From the NCBI GenBank assembly GCA_947164825.1, contig CAMUYE010000006.1, forward strand, positions 1 to 51,645: a stretch of DNA of 51,645 nt. Reading direction: 5' to 3'. The notes below the pieces were generated by a model. That model was not told where the DNA came from, did not search any database, and saw nothing but the letters and a program-made list of their open reading frames with translations. Every line of letters starts with the position of its first letter. The first letter of the stretch is position 1. This DNA is from an uncultured Clostridia bacterium (GTDB lineage Bacteria > Bacillota > Clostridia > Oscillospirales > Oscillospiraceae). Shown in pieces: positions 40,265-48,071 of this stretch. The translations under genes and the position numbers were made by a program.

Positions 40265-40960
40265 ATGGAACTGAATGAGATTACCGGCCTTTCCGCGGAA
40301 AAGACCGTGACAGAAAAAAAGAATAAAAAGGAGAATCCCTTCGAACCCAAGGGCTTTGCCGGTTCGATCTACGTCATGCTGCACGACATGGTGGCGATTC
40401 TGGCGGTGATCGTCGTCTGCTTCGTCTTTCTGGCCCGGCTGGTGGGCGTCTCCGGCAGCTCCATGTATCCGACCCTTGTCGGAGCGCCCCGGGAGTCGGA
40501 AGAGGCCAAGGGCGACTATCTGATTTTGCGCAGCAACTTTCTCCGCTCCGATTACAGGCAAGGGGACATCGTCGTAGCCTGCGTGCCCACTTTCCAGAAC
40601 GGCAAACCCATCGTCAAGCGGGTGATCGCCGTCGGCGGGCAGACCGTCAGCTTCCGGGAAGGGGAGGACGGCCATCTTCATGTATACGTGGACGGAGCAT
40701 TACAGAGCGAAGCGTTTATCAAAGAGCCCATGAACGTCAGCTGGAGCGCCGGCGACGGCTATACCGCCACGGTGCCCGATGGCTGCTACTTCCTGATGGG
40801 CGACAACCGCAACAATTCCACCGACAGCCGCTACCCCGACGTGGGCATGGTCGACGGACGGTACATTGTGGGAAAGGCCCTCTGGCTGGTTTTCCCCGGC
40901 CAGGATGCCTGGAAGGAAAATACCAGGGACTGGTCCCGCATCGGAGACATCTATGACTGA
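40265..40960 (+). CDS. lepB: Signal peptidase I
   Basis: A 231-residue membrane-bound serine-lysine protease that removes signal peptides. It has a basic N-terminus and one membrane anchor (about 38-60). The catalytic Ser66 is in SGSSMYPTL, Lys118 in PIVKRVIAVGG, and the conserved end-box is MGDNRNNSTDSR. The single N-terminal anchor and length are those of Gram-positive SipS-type enzymes. ACAGGAGG precedes the ATG. It overlaps rbgA by 8 bp, an arrangement common in Firmicutes. Confidence 0.96.
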   Translation: MELNEITGLSAEKTVTEKKNKKENPFEPKGFAGSIYVMLHDMVAILAVIVVCFVFLARLVGVSGSSMYPTLVGAPRESEEAKGDYLILRSNFLRSDYRQGDIVVACVPTFQNGKPIVKRVIAVGGQTVSFREGEDGHLHVYVDGALQSEAFIKEPMNVSWSAGDGYTATVPDGCYFLMGDNRNNSTDSRYPDVGMVDGRYIVGKALWLVFPGQDAWKENTRDWSRIGDIYD

Positions 40961-41840
40961 CAATATGAATATTCAGTGGTATCCGGGTCATATGACCAAG
41001 ACCCGGCGGATGATGGAGGCGGAGCTGAAGCTGGTGGATGCGGTCTGCGAGATCCTGGACGCCCGGATCCCCCGTTCCTCCCGCAACCCGGATATCGACG
41101 CCATCTGCGGGGACAAGCCCCGGATGGTCATCCTCAACCGCATCGACATGGCCGACCCCGCCCGGACCCGGGCCTGGGCCGACCATTTCAAGGCCCGGGG
41201 CTTTTCCGTGATCCAAACGGACTGCAAGACCAGAAAGGGAATCACGGATTTCTCCCCGGCCCTCAACCGCCTATTGGCGGAAAAGCGCCGCCGCTATGCC
41301 GAAAAGGGGATGGAGGGAAAGCCTCTGAAGGCCATGGTCGTCGGCGTTCCCAACGTGGGAAAATCCACCTTCATCAACCAGGTGGCGGGCCGCAAGGGAG
41401 CCAAGGCCGAGAACCGGCCCGGCGTCACCCGGGGCAAGCAGTGGGTCACGGTGGACCGGGGCCTGCTGCTGCTCGATACCCCGGGCATCCTCTGGCCCAA
41501 GTTCGAGGACCCGGAGGTTGGCCTGCGTCTGGCCTGGACCGGGGCCGTCAAGGACGATATCCTGGACACGGAGACCCTGGCCGCCCGGCTCATGGATCAG
41601 CTTTGGCGGGACTATCCCCAGGTCCTGCGGGACCGGTATAAACTCGGCGACGCCCCGTTGCCCGCAGACTTTGCAGGCATGGTGCCCTCCGCCCGGGGCT
41701 TCGCCCTGCTGGAGCAGGCAGCCCGGAAGCGCGGCTTCCTTCTCCCCGGCGCGGAACTGGACGTAGAGCGCATGGCAAACGTCCTGCTGGAAGAATACCG
41801 TTCCTGCAAGCTGGGCCGGTTCACACTGGAAACGCCCTAA
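40953..41840 (+). CDS. rbgA: Ribosome biogenesis GTPase RbgA (YlqF)
   Basis: A 295-residue circularly permuted GTPase. The G4 motif (LNRIDMAD) and G5 region come before G1 (GVPNVGKSTFIN) and G3 (DTPGI), the order typical of YlqF/RbgA. The N-terminal IQWYPGHMTKTRRMM is a strong family signature. RbgA is required for late 50S subunit assembly. The ATG at 40953 is inside the lepB end, with CGGAGA just upstream. The heptad repeat at 41854 follows the stop. Confidence 0.96.
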   Translation: MTDNMNIQWYPGHMTKTRRMMEAELKLVDAVCEILDARIPRSSRNPDIDAICGDKPRMVILNRIDMADPARTRAWADHFKARGFSVIQTDCKTRKGITDFSPALNRLLAEKRRRYAEKGMEGKPLKAMVVGVPNVGKSTFINQVAGRKGAKAENRPGVTRGKQWVTVDRGLLLLDTPGILWPKFEDPEVGLRLAWTGAVKDDILDTETLAARLMDQLWRDYPQVLRDRYKLGDAPLPADFAGMVPSARGFALLEQAARKRGFLLPGAELDVERMANVLLEEYRSCKLGRFTLETP

Positions 41841-41853
41841 GCGTTGATTATCA

Positions 41854-41881
41854 TTTTGCATCTTGCATTTTGCATTTTGCG
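41854..41881. repeat. Single four-unit heptad array
   Basis: TTTTGCA, TCTTGCA, TTTTGCA and TTTTGCG are contiguous (28 bp), with a degenerate fifth unit TTTTATG after them. No opposing arm is seen. It lies between rbgA and rnhB, just before the rnhB RBS. Confidence 0.88.
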
Positions 41882-41903
41882 TTTTATGGTTTTATGAGGG
41901 AAT

Positions 41904-42509
41904 ATGACTGACCTTTACAAATATGAAACCGCCCTCCACACCGAGGGCTATACTCTGATCTGCGGGATCGACGAAGCGGGCCGCGGTCCGCTGGCGGGCC
42001 CTGTCTGTGCGGCGGCCTGCGTGCTGCCCGCCGGACTGGTGATCGATGGCCTGAACGACTCCAAGAAGCTGTCGGAAAAGCGCAGGGAAGCGCTATACGA
42101 CGAGATCACCGCCAAGGCCCTGGCCTGGGCGGTCTGTCTGGTAGACGAAAAGACCATCGACGAGGTCAACATTCTCCAGGCCACCTATCGCGCCATGCGC
42201 GGGGCCGTGGAGCAGCTCGGCCTGAAGCCCGATCTCTGCCTGGTGGACGGCAACCGGGATCCCGGTCTGGGGCTGCCCACCCGCACCGTGGTCAAGGGAG
42301 ACGCGAACTGCGCCTCCGTGGCCGCCGCCTCCATCCTGGCGAAGGTCACGAGAGACCGGCTTATGGCGGAATATGACAAGCAGTATCCGGGCTACGGCTT
42401 CGCCGTCCACAAGGGTTACGGCACCAAGGCCCACTACGCCGCCGTTGCAGCGCTGGGACTCTGCCCCATCCACCGGCGCAGCTTTTTCAAGAAGCATGGA
42501 CCGGCGTAA
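41904..42509 (+). CDS. rnhB: Ribonuclease HII
   Basis: 201 residues with the metal-binding GIDEAGRGPLAGP (Asp23, Glu24), NDSKKLSEKRRE, VDGNRDP (Asp115), VKGDANCASVAAASILAKV and the C-terminal GYGTKAHY, all conserved in RNase HII. The enzyme removes RNA from RNA-DNA hybrids and single ribonucleotides from DNA. GAGGG lies 5 bases before the ATG. It overlaps yraN by 14 bp. Confidence 0.97.
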   Translation: MTDLYKYETALHTEGYTLICGIDEAGRGPLAGPVCAAACVLPAGLVIDGLNDSKKLSEKRREALYDEITAKALAWAVCLVDEKTIDEVNILQATYRAMRGAVEQLGLKPDLCLVDGNRDPGLGLPTRTVVKGDANCASVAAASILAKVTRDRLMAEYDKQYPGYGFAVHKGYGTKAHYAAVAALGLCPIHRRSFFKKHGPA

Positions 42510-42861
42510 CGGGATCGGCGCATGGGGGGAGACCCAGGCCGCGAAATATCTGAAAAAGAAGGGCTTCCGCATTGTCGAGCGCAACTGGAGCTGCCGCTTC
42601 GGGGAGATCGACCTGATCGCCGCCAACCGGACGGATCTGGCCTTCGTGGAAGTCAAGCTGCGGAAGTCCGACGCCTTCGCCCGGGCCGCGGAGTTCGTGG
42701 ACTGGCACAAGCAGAACCGGGTCCGCATGGCCGCAGAGCTCTGGCTGAGCCTTCACGAGACGGAGCTTCAGCCCCGCTTTGACGTGATCGAGATCTATGC
42801 GCCTGAAGGCGAAGCCACGAAAAAACCCGTCATCAACCATTTGGAGGACGCATTCCAATGA
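42496..42861 (+). CDS. YraN/UPF0102 family endonuclease-like protein
   Basis: 121 residues with GAWGETQAAKYLKKKGFRIVERNW, FGEIDLIA and FVEVKLR, which give the E...D...ExK nuclease-fold active-site pattern of UPF0102. The function is not firmly established; proximity to rnhB is conserved in many bacteria. The ATG lies inside the rnhB end, and the stop overlaps the next ATG (ATGA at 42858). Confidence 0.93.
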   Translation: MDRRNGIGAWGETQAAKYLKKKGFRIVERNWSCRFGEIDLIAANRTDLAFVEVKLRKSDAFARAAEFVDWHKQNRVRMAAELWLSLHETELQPRFDVIEIYAPEGEATKKPVINHLEDAFQ

Positions 42862-43832
42862 GAGAACGATTTCCCGTATTCGATCTCCACTGCGATACCG
42901 CCGTGGAGCTTTCCCGCCAGAAGAAATCCTGGGCCGCCAACGACCTGCATATCGACCTGGAGCGGGCAGACAAGCTTCTGACTCACCACCAGTTCTACGC
43001 CTTCTGCTGCGTTTTCGGGGAAGAAGGCCTGCCCCTGCCTGCCGCACTGGCGCAGGCCCGCTTCTATTCCGAGCTCTCTGATTTCTACACCCAGCTCGAA
43101 CAGAACAAAGACCGTACGAAGCTCTGCCGGAATATGGAGGATCTGGTGGAGACGGCCCGGGAGGGCAAGCAGGGCGTTTTCCTGTCTCTGGAAGGCCCCG
43201 AGGCCATCGGCTGCGACCCCGGCCGTCTGGAGGAGCTCAAAGAGCTGGGCTTCCTGATGACCACCCTGACCTGGAATTATCCCAACGCCCTTGCCGGGCC
43301 TCACGGTACGGATCAGGGGCTTACATCCCAGGGCAAGGCCTTCGTTCGCAGAGCGCAGGAGCTGGGCATCGTCATCGACGTCAGCCACCTGTCCGAAAAG
43401 GCCTTTTGGGATCTGATCGATATCACCGCCGCGCCCATTGTCGCCTCCCACTCCAACAGCCGCGCTGTCTGCGATCACACCCGAAACCTGACGGACAAGC
43501 AGTTCAAGGTGATCTGCAACCTGGGCGGACTGGTAGGGCTCAACCTCTACGCGCCCTTCCTGAACGAAAGCGGGAAGGCGGACTTCTCCGACGTGAAGCG
43601 TCATATCGACCATTTCCTGGAGCTGGGCGGCAAGCACCATCTCGCCGTCGGCGGAGACCTGGACGGCTGTGACGCGCTGCCGACGGGCTTTACCGGCGTG
43701 CAAAACTGGAATGATCTGGGCCGCTGGCTGATGCAGCAGGGCCTGGATGAACCGACGGTCTGCAGCATCTTCAACAACAATGCCGTGATGTTCGCCATGA
43801 AGCACCTGCAGCAAAAACGGGTTGGCGGATAG
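42858..43832 (+). CDS. Membrane dipeptidase (M19 family)
   Basis: 324 residues of the renal-dipeptidase family: FDLHCDTAVEL (metal-binding HxD), VFLSLEGPEAIG, VIDVSHLSEKAFWD, VASHSNSRAVCDHTRNL and VGGDLDGCD. These supply the binuclear zinc ligands. M19 enzymes hydrolyse dipeptides including D-amino-acid forms. There is no signal peptide, so it is probably cytoplasmic. It is translationally coupled to yraN by the 4-bp overlap. Confidence 0.93.
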   Translation: MRERFPVFDLHCDTAVELSRQKKSWAANDLHIDLERADKLLTHHQFYAFCCVFGEEGLPLPAALAQARFYSELSDFYTQLEQNKDRTKLCRNMEDLVETAREGKQGVFLSLEGPEAIGCDPGRLEELKELGFLMTTLTWNYPNALAGPHGTDQGLTSQGKAFVRRAQELGIVIDVSHLSEKAFWDLIDITAAPIVASHSNSRAVCDHTRNLTDKQFKVICNLGGLVGLNLYAPFLNESGKADFSDVKRHIDHFLELGGKHHLAVGGDLDGCDALPTGFTGVQNWNDLGRWLMQQGLDEPTVCSIFNNNAVMFAMKHLQQKRVGG

Positions 43833-43834
43833 AC

Positions 43835-43856
43835 CCGGCAATTCCAGGAATGCCGG
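43835..43856. other. Short intergenic hairpin
   Basis: CCGGCAATTCC and GGAATGCCGG pair with one bulged A around a single-base turn. There is no T-run, so its role is unclear. Confidence 0.5.
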
Positions 43857-43883
43857 CAAACCCTTTGATGAAAGGAGGCTCCC

Positions 43884-44591
43884 ATGCTTTACGCCATCGG
43901 CGATCTGCATTTATCATTTGAAGCCGATAAACCCATGGACGTCTTCGGCAAGCTCTGGACCGGCTACGTGGACAAGCTGCGGGCGGGCCTCTCCGTCATC
44001 GGCCCGGAGGACACCACGGTCCTGCTGGGGGACCTGAGCTGGTCCATGGATCTGGAGCATGCCAGGGAGGACTTCGCCTTCCTCAACGCCATCCCCGGCC
44101 GCAAGATCATCCTGAAGGGCAACCACGACTATTGGTGGACCACGGCGACGAAATTCTACAAGTTCTGCGAGACCAACGGCTTCACCGGGCTCTGGGTCCT
44201 CAACAACAACTGCTATGAATACGGGGACCTGGCGATCTGCGGTACCCGGGGCTGGTTCTTTGAGGAGGAGAAGGGCGGAGCCCATGACGAGAAGATCCTG
44301 AACCGGGAGCTGATCCGGCTGGAGAGCTCCCTGAAAGCGGCGGGGGAGAAGGAGAAGCTGGTCTTTCTCCACTATCCGCCGGTCTACCGGGGCTATCTCT
44401 GCCGGCCCATCCTGGACCTGCTGCACCGCTATGAGGTAAAGCGCTGCTGGTACGGCCATCTGCACTCCGAGAGCCACCGCCTGGCCGTTACCGGGCTGTT
44501 TGAGGATATCGACTTCCGCCTCGTTTCCGCGGATTACGTGGACTTCCGTCCCGTTCCCGTAAAAACTTCAGAAAACCCTGAAAATTCATAA
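43884..44591 (+). CDS. Calcineurin-like metallophosphoesterase
   Basis: 235 residues with the metal-binding series YAIGDLHLSF (5-8), LGDLSWSMD, LKGNHDYWW, VFLHYPPVY and YGHLHSESH. The substrate is not predictable. AAAGGAGG lies upstream of the ATG. It is followed by the tig promoter, so it is the last gene of the lepB-led run. Confidence 0.93.
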   Translation: MLYAIGDLHLSFEADKPMDVFGKLWTGYVDKLRAGLSVIGPEDTTVLLGDLSWSMDLEHAREDFAFLNAIPGRKIILKGNHDYWWTTATKFYKFCETNGFTGLWVLNNNCYEYGDLAICGTRGWFFEEEKGGAHDEKILNRELIRLESSLKAAGEKEKLVFLHYPPVYRGYLCRPILDLLHRYEVKRCWYGHLHSESHRLAVTGLFEDIDFRLVSADYVDFRPVPVKTSENPENS

Positions 44592-44599
44592 ATTCATAC

Positions 44600-44627
44600 T
44601 TGCAATTCTTTATTTTTCTGCTAAAAT
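44600..44627 (+). promoter_or_regulatory. tig promoter
   Basis: TTGCAA (44600-44605) and TAAAAT (44622-44627) have a 16-bp spacer. Confidence 0.6.
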
Positions 44628-44667
44628 ATATAGGCTTATGTATTCGCAACACAGGAGGAATTCAAAA

Positions 44668-45957
44668 ATGACCATCAAGAGCGCGAACAGAGAGAACAAT
44701 AAGCTGACCGTCCAGGTCGAGGTCGAGAAGGAAGTCTTCGAGGCCGGCATTTCCAAGGCCTACCTGAAGAACCGCAAGTACATCACCGTTCCCGGCTTCC
44801 GCAAGGGCAAGGCCCCCCGGAAGATGATCGAGAACCTCTACGGCGCGACTGTATTTCACAGCGACGCGGTGGAAGAGATCTTCCCCGACGTGTACAAGGA
44901 AGCCGTTACCGACCAGGGCTGGAAGACCGTGGGTCAGCCCTCTGTTACCGATATGAACGTCCGCGAGGACAAGACCCTGGAGCTGACCATCGAGGTAGAG
45001 CTCTATCCCGAGGTCGAGCTGGGCCAGTACAAGGGCCTGGAGGCCCCCAAGGCCGCCGTCTCCGTCACCGACGAAGAGGTCGAGGCCGAGCTGGACAAGA
45101 AGGCTGAAGAGGTTGCCCGCATCGTCACCGTGGAGCGTCCCGCCGCGGAAGGCGACACGGTGGTCATCGACTACGAAGGCAAGAAGGACGGCGTGCCCTT
45201 TGAGGGCGGCGCCGCCGAGGGCTACGAGCTGCGGCTCGGCAGCCACAGCTTCATCCCCGGCTTTGAGGAGCAGCTTGTCGGCGCTTCTGCCGGCGAGGAG
45301 AAGGACCTCAATCTCAGCTTCCCCGAGAACTACCACGCCAAGGAACTGGCCGGCGCTGCCGTGATCTTCCACGTGAAGGTCCATGAAGTCAAGGAAACCC
45401 AGGTCCCCGCCAAGGACGACGAGCTGGCCAAGGATGTTTCCGAGTTCGACACCCTGGACGAGCTCCGCGCCGACCTGCGCAAGCAGATCGAGACCCGCAA
45501 GGACGAGGAAGCCTCCCGGGCCTTCGAGTCCGCGCTGATGGAAAAGCTCGCCGAGTCCGCCAAGCTGGAGCTTCCCTCCGCCATGATTGAGGCCGAGGTT
45601 GACACCGAGCTGCAGAACTTCGACTACCAGCTCCGCTCCCAGGGCATGAGCCTGGAGCAGTACAGCAAGATGATGGGCGGCGACCTGTCCCGGCTCCGCG
45701 CCAGCATCCGTCCCTCCGCCGAGAAGCAGGTGCGCCTGCGCACGATTCTGACCGCCATCGCCGAGGCCGAGGGCCTGGAAGCGACGGAAGAGGATCTGAA
45801 CGCCGAGTATCAGAAGCTCTCCGAGCAGTACGGCATGGACGTTGAGAAGCTGAAGACCATCATTCCCAACGAGGAAATCACCACCGATCTCAAGGTCCGC
45901 AAGGCCCGGGATCTCGTGGTGGCCGAAGCCGTCGCCACTGCCCCCGTCGAGGAATAA
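44668..45957 (+). CDS. tig: Trigger factor
   Basis: A 429-residue ribosome-associated chaperone. The ribosome-binding signature is GFRKGKAPRK (43-52), with a central FKBP-type prolyl isomerase domain (about 150-240; GDTVVIDYEGKKDGVPFEGG, FIPGFEEQLVGA) and a helical C-terminal domain. CAGGAGGA precedes the ATG. The order tig-clpP-clpX-lon-engB is the familiar proteostasis cluster. Confidence 0.97.
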   Translation: MTIKSANRENNKLTVQVEVEKEVFEAGISKAYLKNRKYITVPGFRKGKAPRKMIENLYGATVFHSDAVEEIFPDVYKEAVTDQGWKTVGQPSVTDMNVREDKTLELTIEVELYPEVELGQYKGLEAPKAAVSVTDEEVEAELDKKAEEVARIVTVERPAAEGDTVVIDYEGKKDGVPFEGGAAEGYELRLGSHSFIPGFEEQLVGASAGEEKDLNLSFPENYHAKELAGAAVIFHVKVHEVKETQVPAKDDELAKDVSEFDTLDELRADLRKQIETRKDEEASRAFESALMEKLAESAKLELPSAMIEAEVDTELQNFDYQLRSQGMSLEQYSKMMGGDLSRLRASIRPSAEKQVRLRTILTAIAEAEGLEATEEDLNAEYQKLSEQYGMDVEKLKTIIPNEEITTDLKVRKARDLVVAEAVATAPVEE

Positions 45958-45995
45958 TTCCCTTCCAACGCGGTTACAATGCCATAGCAACATCC

Positions 45996-46024
45996 CGCGG
46001 GACCGATGCGCTGTCGGTCCCGCG
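45996..46024. repeat. 11-bp palindrome between tig and clpP
   Basis: CGCGGGACCGA (45996-46006) and TCGGTCCCGCG (46014-46024) pair around a 7-nt loop. There is no T-run, so it may be an RNA-processing or stability element, or a member of the palindromic repeat group. Confidence 0.65.
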
Positions 46025-46049
46025 ACCTGAATGAAAGGAGATACGACCT

Positions 46050-46631
46050 ATGAGTTTAGTCCCCTATGTAGTCGAGCAGACCAGCCGCGGCGAGCGGTCG
46101 TACGATATCTTCTCCCGCCTGCTGAACGACCGGATCGTGATGCTCTCCGAGGAGGTCAACGACACCACGGCCTCTCTGATCGTGGCCCAGCTCCTCTATC
46201 TCGAGGCCCAGGATCCGGACAAGGATATTCAGTTCTATATCAACAGCCCCGGCGGCGTGATCACCTCCGGCCTTGCCATCTACGACACGATGCAGTATAT
46301 CAAGTGTGACGTTTCCACCATCTGCATCGGCATGGCGGCCTCCATGGGCGCCTTCCTGCTCTCTGCGGGCACGAAGGGCAAGCGGATGGCGCTGCCCAAC
46401 GCCGAGATCATGATCCACCAGCCCTCCGGCGGCGCCCAGGGCCAGGCTACGGATATCCAGATCCAGGCCCGCCGCATCCAGAGCATGAAGCAAAAGCTCA
46501 ACGAGATCCTGGCCGCCAACACCGGCAAGCCCCTGGAGCAGATCGCCGCCGACACCGAGCGCGACAACTTCATGACCGCCCGGGAGGCCCTGGAATACGG
46601 CATCATCGACAAGGTCATCGACCATCGATGA
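46050..46631 (+). CDS. clpP: ATP-dependent Clp protease proteolytic subunit
   Basis: A 193-residue serine protease. The catalytic triad is visible: Ser98 in GMAASMGAF, His123 in MIHQPSGG and Asp172 in DTERDNFM. The N-terminus [20 protein letters not shown] is the axial-loop region. It forms tetradecamers that work with ClpX (next gene) and probably the ClpE-type ATPase at 9.2 kb. AAAGGAG precedes the ATG. Confidence 0.98.
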   Translation: MSLVPYVVEQTSRGERSYDIFSRLLNDRIVMLSEEVNDTTASLIVAQLLYLEAQDPDKDIQFYINSPGGVITSGLAIYDTMQYIKCDVSTICIGMAASMGAFLLSAGTKGKRMALPNAEIMIHQPSGGAQGQATDIQIQARRIQSMKQKLNEILAANTGKPLEQIAADTERDNFMTAREALEYGIIDKVIDHR

Positions 46632-46634
46632 ACC

Positions 46635-46659
46635 TGTAGGGGCGCTCAGTGAGCGCCCG
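46635..46659. repeat. GTAGGGG-led palindrome between clpP and clpX
   Basis: TGTAGG is followed by GGGCGCTC (46640-46647), AGT and GAGCGCCC (46651-46658). It is a member of the dispersed family also found at 50570, 50630, 50666 and 51601. Confidence 0.8.
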
Positions 46660-46684
46660 AAAATCCCTGAAAGGAGGGACTGAC

Positions 46685-47938
46685 TTGGCTGATACGAAAT
46701 CCGTCCGCTGCTCCTTCTGCGGCAAGCGCCAGGAGCAGGTCAAGCGCATGATGTCCGGTCCCAACAACGTCTATATCTGCAACGAATGTGTGGATCTCTG
46801 CAACAGTCTGATCCGCGAGGACCTCTACGAAACCGAAAACCGTTTTGAACATGACCCCAGCAAGCTCCCCACCCCGCGGGAGATCAAGGAGTACATGGAC
46901 AACTATATCATCGGCCAGGAGGAGGCGAAGATCGCCCTTTCCGTGGCGGTGTATAACCACTACAAGCGCATTTACTTCGGCGAGGAATCCGACGTTGAAA
47001 TGCAAAAGAGCAACATCCTGCTCATCGGTCCCACGGGCTCCGGCAAAACGCTTTTTGCCCAGACCCTGGCCAAGATCCTGGACGTTCCCTTTGCCATTGC
47101 CGACGCCACCACTCTCACCGAAGCGGGCTACGTGGGCGAGGACGTGGAGAACATCCTGCTCCGGCTGATCCAGGCCGCCGACTTCGACGTGGAGCGGGCC
47201 GAGCAGGGCATCATCTATATCGACGAGATGGATAAGATCGCCCGCAAGAGCGAGAACACCTCCATCACCCGCGACGTCTCCGGCGAGGGCGTCCAGCAGG
47301 CCCTTCTGAAAATTGTGGAAGGGACTGTCGCCAACGTGCCGCCCCAGGGCGGCCGCAAGCACCCCCAGCAGGAATTTATTCAGATCGACACCTCGAAGAT
47401 CCTCTTCATCTGCGGCGGCGCCTTCGACGGCCTCGACAAGATCATCGAGCGCCGGGTGGATCGCAGCTCTCTGGGCTTCGGCTCCGAGCTGTCGAGCAAG
47501 AAGGACCGGAAGATCGGCGAACTGTTCCGTCAGGTACAGCCCCACGATCTGCTGAAGTTCGGCATTATCCCCGAGCTGGTGGGCCGTCTGCCCGTCATCA
47601 CCAGTCTCCACGATCTGTCCACAGCAGATCTGGTTCGGATCCTGACCGAGCCCAAGAACGCGCTCTGCAAGCAGTATAAGCAGATCCTGTCTTACGACGG
47701 CGTGGAACTGGAGTTCACCCCCGAAGCCCTGACCGCGGTGGCCGAGCTGGCCGTGGAGCGCAAGATCGGCGCCCGTGGTCTTCGTGCCGTGATGGAGGGC
47801 ATTTTAACGCCCGTCATGTACGAGATCCCCTCCGATAAGACCATAACCAAGGTCACTGTCACGGAGAAGGCTGTCCGGGGCGTCGAGAAACCGCTGCTGG
47901 AATGCAGCGAGAAATCCAAAAGAATCGCGGGAGAATAA
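46685..47938 (+). CDS. clpX: ClpX unfoldase
   Basis: 417 residues. The N-terminal zinc-binding domain CSFCGKRQ...CNECVDLC is followed by an AAA+ core. Its motifs are [48 protein letters not shown] and SLGFGSEL (LGF loop for ClpP docking), plus the sensor-2 region [13 protein letters not shown]. It starts with TTG at 46685, 5 bases after AAGGAGGGA. It feeds unfolded substrates to ClpP. Confidence 0.97.
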   Translation: MADTKSVRCSFCGKRQEQVKRMMSGPNNVYICNECVDLCNSLIREDLYETENRFEHDPSKLPTPREIKEYMDNYIIGQEEAKIALSVAVYNHYKRIYFGEESDVEMQKSNILLIGPTGSGKTLFAQTLAKILDVPFAIADATTLTEAGYVGEDVENILLRLIQAADFDVERAEQGIIYIDEMDKIARKSENTSITRDVSGEGVQQALLKIVEGTVANVPPQGGRKHPQQEFIQIDTSKILFICGGAFDGLDKIIERRVDRSSLGFGSELSSKKDRKIGELFRQVQPHDLLKFGIIPELVGRLPVITSLHDLSTADLVRILTEPKNALCKQYKQILSYDGVELEFTPEALTAVAELAVERKIGARGLRAVMEGILTPVMYEIPSDKTITKVTVTEKAVRGVEKPLLECSEKSKRIAGE

Positions 47939-47955
47939 GACGAGCCCAGAATACA

Positions 47956-48026
47956 AGTAAGAAGTAAAAGGTAAAAAGTAAGAATTGCTCTGGTAACTTC
48001 TTGCTTCTTACTTCTTACTTCTTACT
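47956..48026. repeat. Inverted pair of four-unit heptad arrays between clpX and lon
   Basis: The left arm 47956-47983 reads AGTAAGA, AGTAAAA, GGTAAAA, AGTAAGA. The right arm 47999-48026 reads TCTTGCT then three TCTTACT. The centre is 15 bp. The unit is the same as at 7116-7197, about 41 kb away. Confidence 0.9.
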
Positions 48027-48071
48027 TCTTCGTTTTTTTATCCGAACACACTCCAGAAAGGAGGTACAACC